DNA of 34,659 bases. It comes from Verrucomicrobiaceae bacterium. GTDB taxonomy: Bacteria; Verrucomicrobiota; Verrucomicrobiia; Verrucomicrobiales; Akkermansiaceae. The position numbers and the translations under genes are program-made. The notes beneath the pieces are model-generated. The model was not told the DNA's origin, did no database searches, and was given only the letters and a program-made list of their open reading frames with translations. Shown here piece after piece: positions 9,100-24,000 of the stretch. Location: assembly GCA_027487435.1 (NCBI GenBank), contig JAIYDP010000210.1:1-34659 (forward strand), written 5' to 3'. The first letter of the stretch is position 1; each line of letters begins with the position of its first letter.

Positions 9100-12000
9100 A
9101 TGACAGGGGACGGGTATGAGCCAGCGTTGCTACCAGTTCTGTATGAAGATTTGGGCCTCCAGCTGCTCTTTGACAAGACCACTCACGTTGTCAGCATTGC
9201 AAGTGTCGTCGAAGAATCGCCTGCGTCTCGTCTTGACTTCAGGGAAGGCGACACAATAAACTTTGTCAACGATGAGGATCCAAGCCGCGAAGCCCTTGAC
9301 AGAATCTTGAGGTCTCCAGGCCGGCAAGTCACCTTCGAAATTTATCGCAGCTCCAAGAAGGCAAAAAAGAAAACCCACAGCGTCGTTCTGAGATTTCCTT
9401 CACCAGAGGAAGCACCCCCACCTGGGAGCGGGATTGTCTCTGTTTCCGACTTGCCGACGTCGTCCACTTCAGCCCACTTCATTGTCCGGGGAATCAGAAT
9501 CAAGTTCGACTCCTCCCTTGCGCTAGTCGAAGAGGCATTTCCGTTCAAAGGTCTCTTGGCTGGTGATGAGGTTCGTTCAATAAATGGTCAACGTCCAACA
9601 GCTTCGTTGCTGAGGGAGATTTCAACAAACCCGCTGGCTCTTCATGAGATGGAACTCTCTCGCCCATCGGCACCTTTCCCAGTCAAAGTGGAGTTTGACC
9701 AGCAGAAGCGATACGCCCACGCTGACTTTATTGGCCTTGTACTCGAGGAACGCTTCGACGATCCTCCTCTTGTCTGCACATTGATGGATTCTTTTTCGAG
9801 CTCACTCATCAAAGTGGGGCATGTCATCACCGCAATTGCAGATATACCGTTCAAACCTCCGTTGAGTAGGTGGCTAAGTGATGCCCAAAGCCGTGCGAGA
9901 GAAAATTACGTTTGGGTCGACTACGTCGACGAGAAACAAAAGAAGGACCGAGCCCTTGTGGCGAAGAGCAACGACGTCCGACCTGCCGCACCTGCCACAC
10001 AGGGAGTGGCCTCGACAACATCGGGAAGACCGCATGAGCCTACCGCAACAGAGCTTGCGCGAACACGACGCACTTTCAAGAGCATCGGGCTGGAGCTTGA
10101 GATCGATGGGAAGGGGGTTGTCATTGTTGCAGCAAAGCTTCCAAATTGCTCTTCAGCTGAAATTGAAGTCGGAGACGTAATCAACCGTCTTTGTGGGCAG
10201 AACCTCCTCAATTCTCCGTTCTCGAAATGGGGACCCGTGGTTGACGTCGCCCCCTCACGTAGCAGCATCAATGCGTCACTATTTCGCCGCTCTTCCAAGC
10301 AAAACTATGAGGTCCAACTGCTCACCTCTGCTGCAGACCCTGTTTCCACCGGCGATGAGATGCCCTGGCTGGGACTTTCCTTAGAGACAAAAAAAGAAGG
10401 CCTTGTTATCACTAAGATTACACCAGGTGGCCCAGCCTATTCAACCGGTCGCCTTGCGGTTAATGATGTCATCAAGAGAGTCAATGACGTTACCCTCCTG
10501 AAGCTGCCAAGTTCGGAATGGACGAATGTGCTGAAAAGCCTTTCACCAGGCGACGACGTCCTGCTTTTTATCGGCCAAGGGCGCTGGGAAGTACCAGTCA
10601 CAGTTAGGGTAGGAACGAAACCACAAGCGGAGATAATTTCTCTTGGTCGGCTTGGAATTTCTCTTCGATTTGAAAGTGGCCGGTTCTTTTTCAAAGAATT
10701 TAGTAGGCAATCGAAGACGGCGAAGCTTCGTGATGGCGATGCACTTGTTGATGTGAACGGGATAACGACCTCTGAGTGGACTCCTTCGAGGCTTGGGGAC
10801 GAAGTCGGGAGGGCAAAGCAGGGTGCGACCTTCACGCTTTGTTTCCAGTCCGTACATGAGTTGCAAACACTGAAATTGCAAGTTGCAGGAGAGCCAGAGT
10901 CAGCAGGAATTCTCGGTAAATTTTCGAATGCTGTCAAAGGTGCAAAAGACTTCCTTTTCGGTTCTGAGAAAGAGCCGTCCCCTCACGTTGCCGAATTTCA
11001 AATTCAGCTAGCGCTTTGTGATGCGGATGTGTGCGCCAGCATCGAGCGCATGGTGACGTTCTTTTCGAATTACGACAGCGCTCAGAAGAAGTCAACGTTC
11101 GTTGCCGACGTCGCCGCGTTCTGTCGGCTGACTTCCTCTGCGCGTCTCTCCGATGCGCCCGCAACGCATCTGTTCGTCCTGCTGAAGTTCCTCTCGTGAC
11201 GGTGCATTTGTCCTCGTTTTGAAACCTCCAGGTACGTCAACTTGGATCAGCGGGTCCTCAATGCCGACCTCAAGCAACTTTTTTCCAGCTCGTTCGACTC
11301 CTTGGAGGCGCCTGGCGGACTTGTTGAGCTCGCTCGCTCCATCAAAGCGCTTCGCACCCCCTCACGAGGCACGTTTGTGGAGCTGGGCAAGCTCGTGCTG
11401 GAGGAGAAGCTTCGAAACATTGAAAAAGACATGCCCAAAAGCGCCGTCACACTTTGTGCTCTCACCCTCCACGCCATGGGCGCCGCAACTGCAGCGCATT
11501 GGGACGTCGTTTTTAAACTCTTTGGCGCCGAAGCGGACAGAATTTTCTCCCGCCACTCTCAGTTCTTTGTCGCCTACGGGCCGTACGACCCGCTCGTAAC
11601 GTCAATGCTGAAGTCTTTTGGAAGCGAAGTCAAACGATGTGTTCTTCCTTACACTTCAGGGGTCAAGGGCTGGCCTCTGCGCCCGCGTCTTTGGCGTCCT
11701 TCCAAAGCCCCACTTCTCGTCGCCCGAGATTTTCCCGCGCCTCGTCGGCGAATCTGTGAGGAAGTCGTTCTCCCGCAATGACGTTGGCTATTGGCTGGAT
11801 GTTGCGAAGATTTTCAGCGGTGGAGATGTGGCGACGTTGGGCAGGTATGTCAGCGAGATCTTGACAAGCATTCCTCCATTTTCTGGTCCTTTTGAGATTG
11901 TGGCGGACTTCGTCGTGGCTCATGGAGCCGCCACAACGCTTTGGGGTGCAATTCGCGGGGTGTTTGTTGGTCAGGCTGCGACTACTTTGTCGCAGCCATT

Positions 12001-15000
12001 GGATTTCATCAGGTGCGCCGCATCCTTGTTTAAGTGTGATGTTTCAGGGTCTGCGAGGTGATGCTGCGCAAAGGTGGAATCGCCGTCGAGGCAGCGGCGG
12101 CATGCCTTACTCGCATGCTGCTCGCCAAAGGCCTCGACGATGACGCGGTCAACATTCTCAAGGGCATCAAAGGCATCAAGCCTATCAGCCAATCAGATGA
12201 TGTTATCGAGCGCGCATTGACGCTGTTCTTGGCTGATGTTCCTTCGCACAATCCACCTAAGCCTGAGATAATCTTACCTGCTTTCGTCTTTCTCTCGGCC
12301 GCTTCCCGCACATCCCCCCCCGTGGAAGAAGGCGTCGCCAAAGCGCGAGAGTGGTTACCAAAAGTCAACCCCCTCTCACCTCAATTAATGACCAAGGTTG
12401 TCGCTGCCGTGTTTCAATGCAGTTCCAAAGGTCTGTTCCAGAAGGCCGAGAGCTTGGGTATCGATGACTCGAGGGTCTACACGCTTTCGCTGCAGTACCT
12501 CTGCAGTGCTCTCGTCGCGACGCTTGCACCAGCGGCGCCATCCGTCGCGGCCCTCCACTTACAATCAGCCCAACAAATGGGCGATTATTGTGCATCGCGG
12601 ACTCCTGTAACGCTATTTCAGCTCTCGATTCTCAAGGTCTTTGCAGATCTTGCTCGCACTGTTGCGTCGCAGGATATTCTTCTCCTCTCACCTCGCGTTT
12701 TTGCGCTATTTGAGTTCAGGCACTCCTTAAGCCTGCACAATGCCGACATGGCCCCCTTCTGCATGACGCCTGCCCACAGCGTGTTGGAGAGCATCGCTGC
12801 CATTGAGTCCCACGTCGTTGCCTTTGTTCACGCAGTTGCCCAACGAGAGATTTCACTTCGGGTTGCAGAGCGCTGCCACTTTTTTTTTGCTGACCGCTCG
12901 CAACTTCTTCGCTCCCTGAGCATTGAACCACCTCCAGCAATATTTCTCAGGGAAGTCATCAGCATGTTCGACAACTGCATTCGAACTTTGAAGATTACAG
13001 ATCTCGCGAGGAGGTGGCTCGAGCAGACGATGCGCCTCCCCATGGCTGCAGTGGAGAAAGACGACGAGGCGGTCGTGCAGCTCGTCCGCAACAACGACCG
13101 GGACGAGCTGTCAAACCGGCCCATTGCTTCGCTGGAACGCCTTGCAGCATCCCTTCTGTGCGGGATTGGCAGCCTGCCCATCGACGCAAGGAGCATCGCA
13201 GCCCTTGTTGGCGACGAAAATTTGCTTTTTCTTAGCGTTGTTAAGTCGGTTGCTAAGCGCAACCTCCCACCTACGGTATCTCGTGACGATGTGGTTGCTG
13301 CGCTTGAGCAAGTGCGCGAGTTTTTGCGAAGGGTCGTTCAGCGCCCTGCAGATGTTCCTCTTCTGGAGTTTAACGAGCGGTTTCAACTGGTCACTGAAAT
13401 GTCTCATGACAGAATCGCCGACGACCTCGCTGCCCTCTGCAAGCATGTGCATCTGCAGGATTTGGGCGGCGGCGTTGCTGTGGACGTGATTATGGGTGCC
13501 CTTGCGTCAATCAAATATTCACAATACATCCCGGCGCTTGTTAATGTCATCGAATCTCTCCATCTCGCGTGCTCTGGAACTGTGGCCGTCGAGCGATTGC
13601 GAGCGTATGCGACTCGGATGCGGGCGGACTCGGCCGTCATGGATTTGACGCTTTCGGATGCAGCCGCTCTGAATCAGGACGTTGCAAGGACGTGCGGCGG
13701 ACTCAAAGACTTCCAGCTGGCATATTTCCAATATGTCGACAGGCCTGGCGTCGACCAGCTTGTTGAATTTTTGCTTGCGCAGCAGGATTTTGAGTCTCGT
13801 TTTGCCATCTTGATGAGCCAAGTGCAAGGGGTCGAGTTTGACACGAAAGTTCTGACAAACCTAAACCTTGCACGCCATTTCCTCCGTCCTCTGTTTTCAA
13901 AGGACGTTCCGTCACTCGAAGATCTTGCGCGCGAGATCGCGCCACTGATCGCCTCCCCGTCAGCTCTGAAGGAGCTCCTCTGCGTTGACTCGACAATCAA
14001 GAATTTCCCCCACGTGCAGGAACTTTTCGCCTCCGTCGATGCCTTTGCCCCCGCCCGTGTTGTCGACGCAATCCGTCGCATCACTGCGTTTGGCTCCTTT
14101 CGTAGCATCGGCGCCCACTATGTCCCGCCGTCAGCAACGCTGGAATGTGACGCAGTGCCAATACCCGTTGCTTCTGAACGCGGTATCTTGCAGCTTGTGC
14201 TGCATACTGACGAAGGGGAGGGCGTGATCCCGCGTGACCAGCTTGACGATCTTATTCGTGGGGCGGAGCTTTCAAAAGGCGATGTGCCCCTTGAGGATCG
14301 CGCCCTAGTGCGGGGCTTTGTCGAGTGCTACTCAAGTTGCTCTGATGCCCACATGACCCTCCTGCGATTGGCTGATTCCGGACATCCTCTCTTTGAGAGC
14401 CCAGTTGCGATTCATCTCTCTCGCGTAGACGACCCTCTACGTGCAGCAGAGCAGGCTGCAAAGTACCGGCGGACTCTAGTTGAATGGGACGAAGAGGCGG
14501 CGCGACTGTACGAACTCCATCCGCGCCTGCACTTCTTGCCGCGGTCGTTCCTTCCGCTGTACCTGAAGTATGGCACCGAGCCGTTGCGTTGGGCACTGCT
14601 GCTAGCATTCCCCGATTTGGAAGATAAGGACATCCGCTCGTCGGATGGATTCATTTCCAATGATATATTTGAAATTGAGGAATCCGACATCGATGGCGAT
14701 GATACGCTTGGCTTTGCATCTCTTTTTGACGACTCTCCGATGGAGCGCCTCCAGCAGCTTGGAGAGGCTCTCACTGCGTTCGAGCGTGCGCAGCTCCGCA
14801 CCCCGCCCCCTCCAGCGGTTGAAGGCTTTGGCGACAACGTGATCCTGATGCCAAGCGCCTGCCAATCGGAGATATACTTCAAGCTGCTTCAATGTTTCGA
14901 GGGTCTCCCTCACCCCTCTTGCATACTCTTTGGCTCCCCCAACATCCCGATGGGAGTTGTTGGAGGGTTTCTACGCCGGGTTGAAGCCTTTCCCCACCTC

Positions 15001-18000
15001 ACGTTTGCCATCGTGGCACCGAATCTTCTTTCTCCTCCTGCTCGTGATGAAGTTCTCCGCGCACACAACGTCCGTTTCGCAAGATCTCGCGACCCGATAG
15101 TGAGACCACCCTCGAGTCGCTTGTTCTTGCTTTTCACAGGAAGGGAGGGATTCGAAGTCATGCATCCGACCCCGCAAGTTGAGGAAGTTCCAAAGGAAGG
15201 ACTACGAACGGAAGTGCGACGAGCGTTGGAAAGTGGGTCTATCGAGGAGCTTCGGATAGTTTATTCAGAAGGACCACGGACCGGGAAATCACATTTCATC
15301 GCTTCAACAATGGGACTGCGCCCGGATGTCATCAACGTTCGCATGGCCGTTCATGAGGACTTTTCCTCTTCGATGGCCGTTCGATTGGTTGGGTCACGTA
15401 CTCTTAAGTCGTCCGAGCCAATCCATTTGCACTTCGATCTTGCCTTCGATCGTCGATGGGGTGTCCTGAACCTCCTCATCTCCAACCTCCTTCGTCTCGG
15501 AATCATTGTCGACGAAGAGGGCGGGGGGGTCGTTGATCTCTCCGACAGGGCCGTCTTCGTCTCCGTCGAAGCTCCGTTCCTCCCTGTACCTCCTCGAGAC
15601 CAGCTGATTGCTCTCAAGGCTGCACTCTTCATTGCAGATGTGGTCGCTCCGCACAGAGTGGCGCCCTCCGATCCGCTTGTGTTGGAAGCTACTGGCGCAC
15701 TGCAACGAGTCGGAACGTTTCTTCGCCTCCATGCGACGGGCCAACTTGCGGCCGACGTTGCTCGCACAAGAGGAGGAAGATTTCAAGTGGATCCCATCGA
15801 TGCGGCTGCGTCAGCCCTCGCGGCTTACTTGGGCACTGCCGATCGCCGTCCACCCCATCGTCGTCACAAGGGTTTCGAGACCGCGTTTGTTCGGCTCATG
15901 AATGTGCGATGTGAGTTCCTCCTCTCGCTTTCAACGTGCCACTTGAGCGGCAACATGACAGTTCTCTCTCAAAACCCACTTGCCATGCGTTCGCTCTTCG
16001 ACCTCTTCCTGAGGGAAACGAATTCACTCTTGGACACTTCAAGCGCTCTTCGTTCCATCCCCCCTATTCACATTGCTCGTACAATTTCCGACGAATTCGT
16101 TTGCGCTGACATCCTCGCTCTCCATCCGGATGTTGCACCATCCCATATCGATTGCATTGAGTCACTCACCTCCGACTCGTTCCCTGCAAATGCAGGGATG
16201 CTCAGAGCAAAAGTCGCTGCAGCGTTGGGCCTGCGACGGACGGGGCGGCTTCGGCCGATTCTGGAGGGAGTGGGGTTTGTTTTGACTCCTGCATTTGCTT
16301 CAAAGCTTTTGATTCTAAATGAGCGGCGCATTGCTGGTGGCAGCGCCGTCATTGTCGGAGACACTGGCGTGGGCAAGGTAGGATTGGCTTGCTTCTGCAC
16401 AAAGTTGAGATAGTTCCCCCTTCACTTGACACATTTCTTTCATTATTCTGAACTCACTAGACGGAGACTCTCCGCGTCTACGCTCATCTCATGAACGCGG
16501 ACAGCGCCCTATTGCCGGACTTTGTGTCCCTTCTCCTTGCTCTTCTCGAGTCCATCACTGCGATCCCCAACGTCGCGACTGCGCAGAACGTCATCGACGC
16601 AAAGGTGCAGCTGCGTCAGCGGCTTAAGGAAGGCCTCAGGAGCATCCAAAAGACATTCTGGCGGAGTGAAGATGACAGCGAATTGGACATTGAGAAGCTT
16701 GTCAGCTTTGTCGGCGACGCCATGCGCCAGAGTGCTGCCCTCGCGGATTTGATCGCATCAGCGGTTGCCGCCTTTGCAGTGATCGTGTTTCATTGTTACC
16801 CCCTCCTCGTCCCTAACGAGAGCGTCTCGTTTGTTCGAGTCGTCAAGTCAAAGACTCCTCACGTTGAGGTCGACCCTCGTCGAGAAGAGCTTTTCAACTA
16901 CGTCCATCGACTGAAGTCTCAATTGCCTCGTCCTCCTCTTGATGGCGCTCACACCTCGCCTGAGGTCCTTGAAGCTTTCGTAGAGACGCTCTTGCGAAAC
17001 CTTCCTGCTCCCATTCCGAATCCCTTCGACGGCGCCGATGGCGTTGAGGATGTGCTTCGGCACGTTGTCCGAGCTGAGTTGGAACGCCTTTTCCATAAGC
17101 GCGTGATGCATGAAAAGGTTGGAGGTACGGAATGGCGCCAGTGGGTGGAGGGAATAGCGCAAGAGACTTTGCGATTGTCGCATCAAGACCCCAACGTCAA
17201 AGTTGTTGTTTTTGTTGATGAAGCGAACACGGCGTTCATTCAAGGGTGTATTGCGGAGGTCACTCTCTCACTCATTCCGTCTAACTTCTCAGGTGTTTCT
17301 CAACCATTGTATCAACGGCAACCCCTTGCCAAGCAACATTTTCTTCGTCGCTGCCATCAATAAGAACGCCCCAGTTCCGTCGACTCCTCGCGAGTTGGCA
17401 TTCAACGCTACGGGCCTAGAAGATGCAAGTCTTGAGAAGGAGTACCTCGTCCAGGACATGGCTCCGGCGATGGAGGCGTTGGAGCTACACTTTGGAGACC
17501 TCGACACGACAGCGGAGCGGCACTTCCTCCTTGGCCTTATTGCCCAGCGTGTTCGTCCAGTGCTTGAGAGCATTGGAGCTGGTTTCGAGTGCGATGTTTT
17601 CGAGATGCAACTCGTGGATCTTGTGCTCCATGCCCAGGGCTTTGTACGCGCAGCGCGGTTAGATCGCGTCAAAGTGTCCGTTCGGGACCTTGTGAGGGTT
17701 GTGCGGTTTTACACAGAGTTCGTACAATCGGAAAAAAATGGAGTGGCTCTGTTGTCACCTCTTCCGGAGGGAGGTGCGGGGGAATACGGAAGCGCAGCGT
17801 TCTTTGCGCATCAGCGTGCCCTGATTTTGTCAATCATCATCTGCTACTTTTACGCCCTTCCGATCAAAAACAGTTTACGGGATGGCTTCATTCGAGAGTT
17901 TGAGAAGCTTTGCAAGCAGCAGGGACTTACGCCTGAACCTCTGAAGATCTTTTTGCGGGAGGCTGATAGCGCTTTTGACTCGTTTGATGTTCCCTGTGGC

Positions 18001-21000
18001 ATAGCGAAAACTGAAGCTCTGAACGTTAACTTATTCATCATGGCGCACTGCATCCAAACAGCGACGCCATTGGTTGTGTCCGGTCCCCCTGGATGCTCCA
18101 AAACTCTTTCGTTCAATATCGTTGCAAATGCAATGAAGGGCCGCCGAAGTCACAGGCCAGCTTTGCGCAAGTTCTATAATGTCACGCGATTCAACTATCA
18201 ATGCAGTGAGGACTCTACGGCGCTCGAAGTCCAACAGAGCTTTGTTCGTGCCGACGCCATGCAGCGTCGCTTTGGTGAGGCTGGAATGCGGTCGGAGCGG
18301 TGTGTCGTGTTTCTTGACGAGGCAGGTCTTCCTCGCGAAAACATGCATGCGCTCAAGGTGATCCACTTTTACCTCGATCACCCGCGGGTAGGTTGTGTCA
18401 TCTTGGCAAACAACACACTCGACGCTGCCAAGACGAACAGATGCGTCCGAATACTTCATGAAGCCACAACTGCTGAGGACCTTAAACGGCTTGCAGACGG
18501 ATTTCTGTTGGGGTTACGTGATGTTTGGGGTGCCCTCGACAAGTCTTGGAGAGATGCTGTTTCCAAAGGGATGTGCAAGGCCTACAAGATTGCTTCGGAA
18601 GGGTCAATGTATCACCAGAGGGACTTTGTTTTCTTCTTGCGTGCGTTTGTAGACGCTGCCAGAAATCAAGTGTCGCCTTCTAACGCCCTCTCTCATGCGC
18701 TGCGGCGCAATTTGAACGCTTACACGCCGAAAGCATTCTCATTGTTGCATTCAAGTTTCGTCAATCTGATCAACTCAAAGCTCGTCGAAGCTGGCATGAA
18801 AGACAAGTTCCTGTTTGACTGCCCTCGAGAGACTGTTCCTATTGTCTCTATCCTTCGAGAAGCTGTCGCTGCGCGTGTTCGCGTTGGAGAGGACCCAAAC
18901 ACAGCTGCGCTGCGGTTTGTTCTCGTGATTGATCCTTCTGGGACGGATTGTGCTGTTCGCCATATGTTCGACGTTGACATCCTGTCGCGGAACTCCACAA
19001 CAGTCTGCAGAGTTTCAGATTTCTCGGGGGATGTGTCTGAGATTGCTAGAAGCCGCACTGTCGGTGAAATTAAGTCTGCTATGGCTGCTGGAGGGACCGT
19101 CGTCTTGCAGAATGCAGCACCGATCCATTCGCACTTCTATGATGTCTTCAATAGGCATTTTAAAGTGGTTCAAGGCAGCGACGGCTCTTCGCAGCACTTT
19201 GCCAACATTTCTATTGGGTCCTTCTCGCGACCTTGTGTCGTCAATCCGAATTTTCAAATCGTTGTTATCCTCCCAGCCACCGAATTGAATCGCACACCTC
19301 TACCTTTTCTCAACCGATTCGAAAAGTACACCCTCACTTCACATGACGTGTTTGCAAGCATGCAGGAGGCGAAGTCTATCCCATTGCTCTCTGTTCCAAC
19401 CGCAGTTCGATTGACTGTGTTCGATCTGTTGCGAGAGAATCTATCCAAGTTTGTCGAGCATCTCCAGCCCCCATCATTCTACGGCCTTGTCCCAGACGAG
19501 ACTGTTGCCTCGCTCGCGCTCGCAGCCCTCGTTGATCCTCACGAACGTGAGAGCATTCTCCAATCTGCCAACAGGGGGGGGGGCGTTCTGCGCGAGCGCG
19601 TTTTTGACATCATCAAAGCACTAATGTGGGTTGCTCAGCCACACTTTCTTTATCTTTACCGACGGACATTGCCGTTGTCTTACGTGGAGGCATATTTGTG
19701 TGAGCAGGAGCACCTCTCACTTATCGCGCTGCTGCGACGAGAATGGCGGGCAGAAGTTCCGCGGAAGCTCATTATCTACGTGAGGTCTTGCAGCGACATT
19801 GCACGACTTCATGGAGATGAGGCAATGCAAGGTGTTGTTTTTGAGTCTGCGCCCCGGCACGTAATTGCATTAGCGTCATATCAGTCGCAGCATGAATTGA
19901 GAGAATCCATCAATACCATTTTCAGCGTCGGAGGACATGCCCCGATAATTGTCATTTGTGATCTCAGATCTGTCAGTGTCAATCAAATTAACATCACTCG
20001 AGACCTGATCGACGCAGCTCTCTTGTCCAAGAGTCCAGGTGAAGCGACCCGACGACGGTTCATTTCCCTCGTCCTCCATTTTCCGCCTGAATGGCTTCAG
20101 TTGTCGCCGCGCTACCCAACTGTTTATGGCGGCGGTTGGACTTTTGCTTTTGTCGATTCCGTTGGATTTGCATCATCTACAAATGAGCTTCCAGCCATTG
20201 ATGAACAGACTCGTGCTTGGCTTCTCGCTGCATTTGACTTGACTGCAGGCGACGAGTCTGGGGTGGATGCGGCGCTCCGAATCTGTTTGTTAGATTCTCT
20301 TGAAACAATAGTTGCCGCAGCCACAGGCGTGGCTCCGGTCCTTCCTTCGGCAATTTTTCAGCTGACTGCATTGTCAGCTGCCGCTGGCTTGTCTTTGCCA
20401 CCAAACCCACCCCACCCCAAGAAAACGGCTGCGTGGGCAGTGAGACGAGTGTTTGAGTTGCGCACCTCCCTGACGGATTTCGCACTTCATCGATTTTTTA
20501 GCGTTTGGTCGCCTCCCGCCCTGAAGGCTCTTCTTGATGATGTGAGCGGTAGAGTTGCATCTGGCGTCTGTACATTGTCGCTGGGAGAAGCTATTCGCTC
20601 AACCGTCGCTCTTCTAGTTCTCCAGTTTACAACAGCGGTGGTTCGGGCATTTCTTCAAGATTCAAATTTTCCTGCTATTGTTGTAGCATTACAGAGTGAG
20701 GACGGCAAGCACCGGTCGTCGCAATTGTGGTCCCTTGTTGAGGTCTTTGTGGGAGGAGTTGAGATGCAAATTCCTCCCCATGCGGTACTTACGGCTGTCT
20801 CCCAAACATCGCTGGCGCTTGCAGCGACGCCTCCCCATCGTTCACTTCCTCCTTCGCTTCCATTTGTTGATGCAATCATTGATCGCTTATCTGGAATTTG
20901 CCGAGGCTTGACTGTTGCATCGCTGGATCATGCGAAAGAAAAGCTTGGTATTCATGACCTTGTTCGCAAATATTTGGAGGTGATCGATAAGAATGAGTCG

Positions 21001-24000
21001 GGGTTGTATCGGATGTGGGCATTGGATAGTCTTATGCGCACTGCGACTTTACGGTCTGATGCATGGAGCTACGCCTCGTTGAAAGAGTGTGCAATCACAT
21101 TGGTTACAGCAATTGTTGAGCGCGTGTATGGTCAGCGTCTTAGCGCCTTGGCCATCTCACTTGTAGTGTTTTGCCATCACGGTTTTATTGCATACTCTCT
21201 GGCGCTTTTGCGCTCCCTTGCGGAATCTCTTGATCCCCGGTCTTTTGAGAAGGTGATGGCATCGACCTCAGCCAGTTCTCTCCAAGCCCTTGGTGACGAA
21301 ATTGCAGTATTTGCTCTAAACAGCTCATGGGATCAGGTTGTCAAAGCGCTGGTGAATCCTCAAGATGTCCCTCCACTGCTTGATAACTGCTTGTGCGTTC
21401 TTCGTGGAGTTAGCGCGGGCCATCGCGTGGCTGTTTGTGCCCATGTTGCAGCACCATTTGAGCTGGCTCCTTTTCTTGGTCATGCCCGCGACTCAATTCT
21501 CAAAGAGACACCAAATGAAGTTGAGCGACTTTGGAACCAGATGTGCGGGATTGCTTCAGCTGTTGTCGATGAAATGGGAAGCTCCCGCGTTGATTATTTG
21601 CTCTCCATTTTGAAAAAGGTGTTTTGTTCCAAAAGTTTTCCACCCTCTTTTTGCACGGACTTATTCTCGCGTCTCATGTCATGGCAGGCCATACCCCTGC
21701 AGAGTGAATCCATCGTGAGAGAAGTCACTAATATCTTGGTGTCGCTGCCGCTTGCGCCCCCACAGAGAGGCGCGGCTGTGTCAACTCTTCTCGAGCTTAC
21801 GGAGCGGCTGCGTACAGTTTTCTTGCGTGCACTCACTGATCTTGTCCCATCCGCCCCCATCGGATTTTACAGGCCTACACAAACACCTTTGGATCCAACG
21901 AGTAATGCTCTTTACGAAGCATTTCTCCGAAGAAGCAAAGGTGTCATTCTGTCGGAAGGGTTGCAGCGCGGCATTGATGAGACTCTGGATGAAGGGCTTC
22001 TTGACGCCGCTCGCTTGCCACAACATCTGTCAACCATTGTCACTGCAGCGTTGGACGACGCTATGATGGAAAGTGTTGCGACAGCTATCGGGCAGAAACT
22101 TGCTGGAGGGGTCTCCGATGCAGGTGCTACTGCTGCTGTCGTAAGGCTGTTGTCTCATCGTGCAATTGATCGTCTCAAGAGTTGCCTGAAGGACCCTCTC
22201 CAAGCGTCCTACTTCCTCTCTCACCTCGACGCTGACGCCCTTGACGAAGCGATACCCCAACTTGGGGCCATTCGGCTTATTGAAACTGGAAGGTTTCCTC
22301 TCATCGCTCGGGGGCAAGCAGTTCGTCGTATTGCTCTTCCCTTCGTTGGTGATCCTACGTCATGGCCCCCCTACGGAAAGGAATTTGGGGAGCTGAAAAC
22401 ACTCTTGGCAGATGTTTCTCTTGACGATGCAGCCCTTCTGGAACGCGCATTGAAGCTTGTCAGTGGAGGGAATTGTTTTCGGTTTCGAATGTACCTCATA
22501 TGTGCGGCCTTCTACTTATTCTTTGACAAAGGCCTTTCCTCTCTGCGCCTGGAGCGCGTCATTGCTTCTGCGGCTATGCGTCAAGCTCTCCGCATCACAG
22601 ACGAAGAGCTTCCTGCTTTTACTTACTTCACCCGCTCGCCACCCCCCAGTTTTCCTCCTCACGACGAGCTCAGCCGTCTGTTCTGCACACAGCCAATCGA
22701 AGCGGAGTTCTATGACTTGAAATATTTGTTGGTCAACGTCATTGCATTGACCCTTTCCACTCCTCCATCGGCTACAGAACTCTACACGCGATTTTTCGAT
22801 CCTGCCTCCCTTGCCAACTCGAAAGGAGTTGGATCTGGAAATTCGCGCTACGCCAAGGACTGTGGTTACATCACTGATGGTGCCAATCTTGCACTAATGC
22901 AGCCTTCAGGCTACGCTCCGTTTCAAAATATTCGGCATTTCCGTCTTTGTGGGAACTTCATGACGTGGGCTGCGATGGCTGGAGGGATGCTTCTTGGCGC
23001 ACCACGTGCAGAAGCAGGAATGAGGAGCTACATCTGCACCTACTGGCAACAGGATGCAAGGGAAGGGTCAGAATCAGCCCGTCTGCGCACTTATGTTGTC
23101 AACAGACCTGCTGGCTTCCTCAAAATGTTGGACGGGGATCCCGCTTTGCGTGCAAAGGATGTGAAAGCTGCGCTCTTTGTGAACGCGTCAATAATGCAGT
23201 CGCATATCAAGATGACAGAGATTCAGTTTGGTCCACCATGTGCGCCACGGTTTACGACCGAGGCTGCTGTTAAAGCATACGAAGATATGTTTGTCGGCAT
23301 CTTCCGTCTCGTCGAAGACAGCATTGACTCGATTAAGTCTAGCCTTGATACATCGGTAACAGAGTGGCAGCGTCAAGGTTCGTTAGCTCGAAGTCGGTCT
23401 ATTTTCAATTCCATCATTCATTTCCCGACAAATCTCGACTTAGAAAAATTTGATTCTCCACTTGTGAAGCTCTTCAGGAGAAGTACTCACCATCTCCGCG
23501 CTGCCTCAGAGATTCCTCCTCTGCTTAGGATGTACCTACTTCTGCATTCCGAATTGGCCTACGCACTAACACATGCTGAGGTCTATCGAATGAGTTTGCA
23601 AGATGCTGAAGATGCAATCACAAGGACAAGCACTCGCAGTGGCGCTGGGGCTCGAGACATCATAGCTTGCGGGTTACGGAGTTGGGCGACTGCGAGGCGG
23701 CTGTTGACTTCCTTTGATGTCTGTCAGCAAGCGCAGCAAAGCGAATCTGAAATTCCTGACGTTGCTATGGACACTCCATTTTGTGCGCTTATTTCCGATG
23801 CATCTGATCCATCCGCTCCCGACGCTATCTTAAGGCTAATTGGTGCTCTTGTAACCGGTCACAACTCGTTTCTAGAAAGAGCGCATCAACTTCTGGAGCT
23901 ACCGCCTCCAAATCGGATTCCATTGGATGCTCTGAGTGAGGTTTCTTCCATTTCTGTTGTTTCCGTGTTGGGGGCACTTGCGGAATCGCGATTGAGTCTC

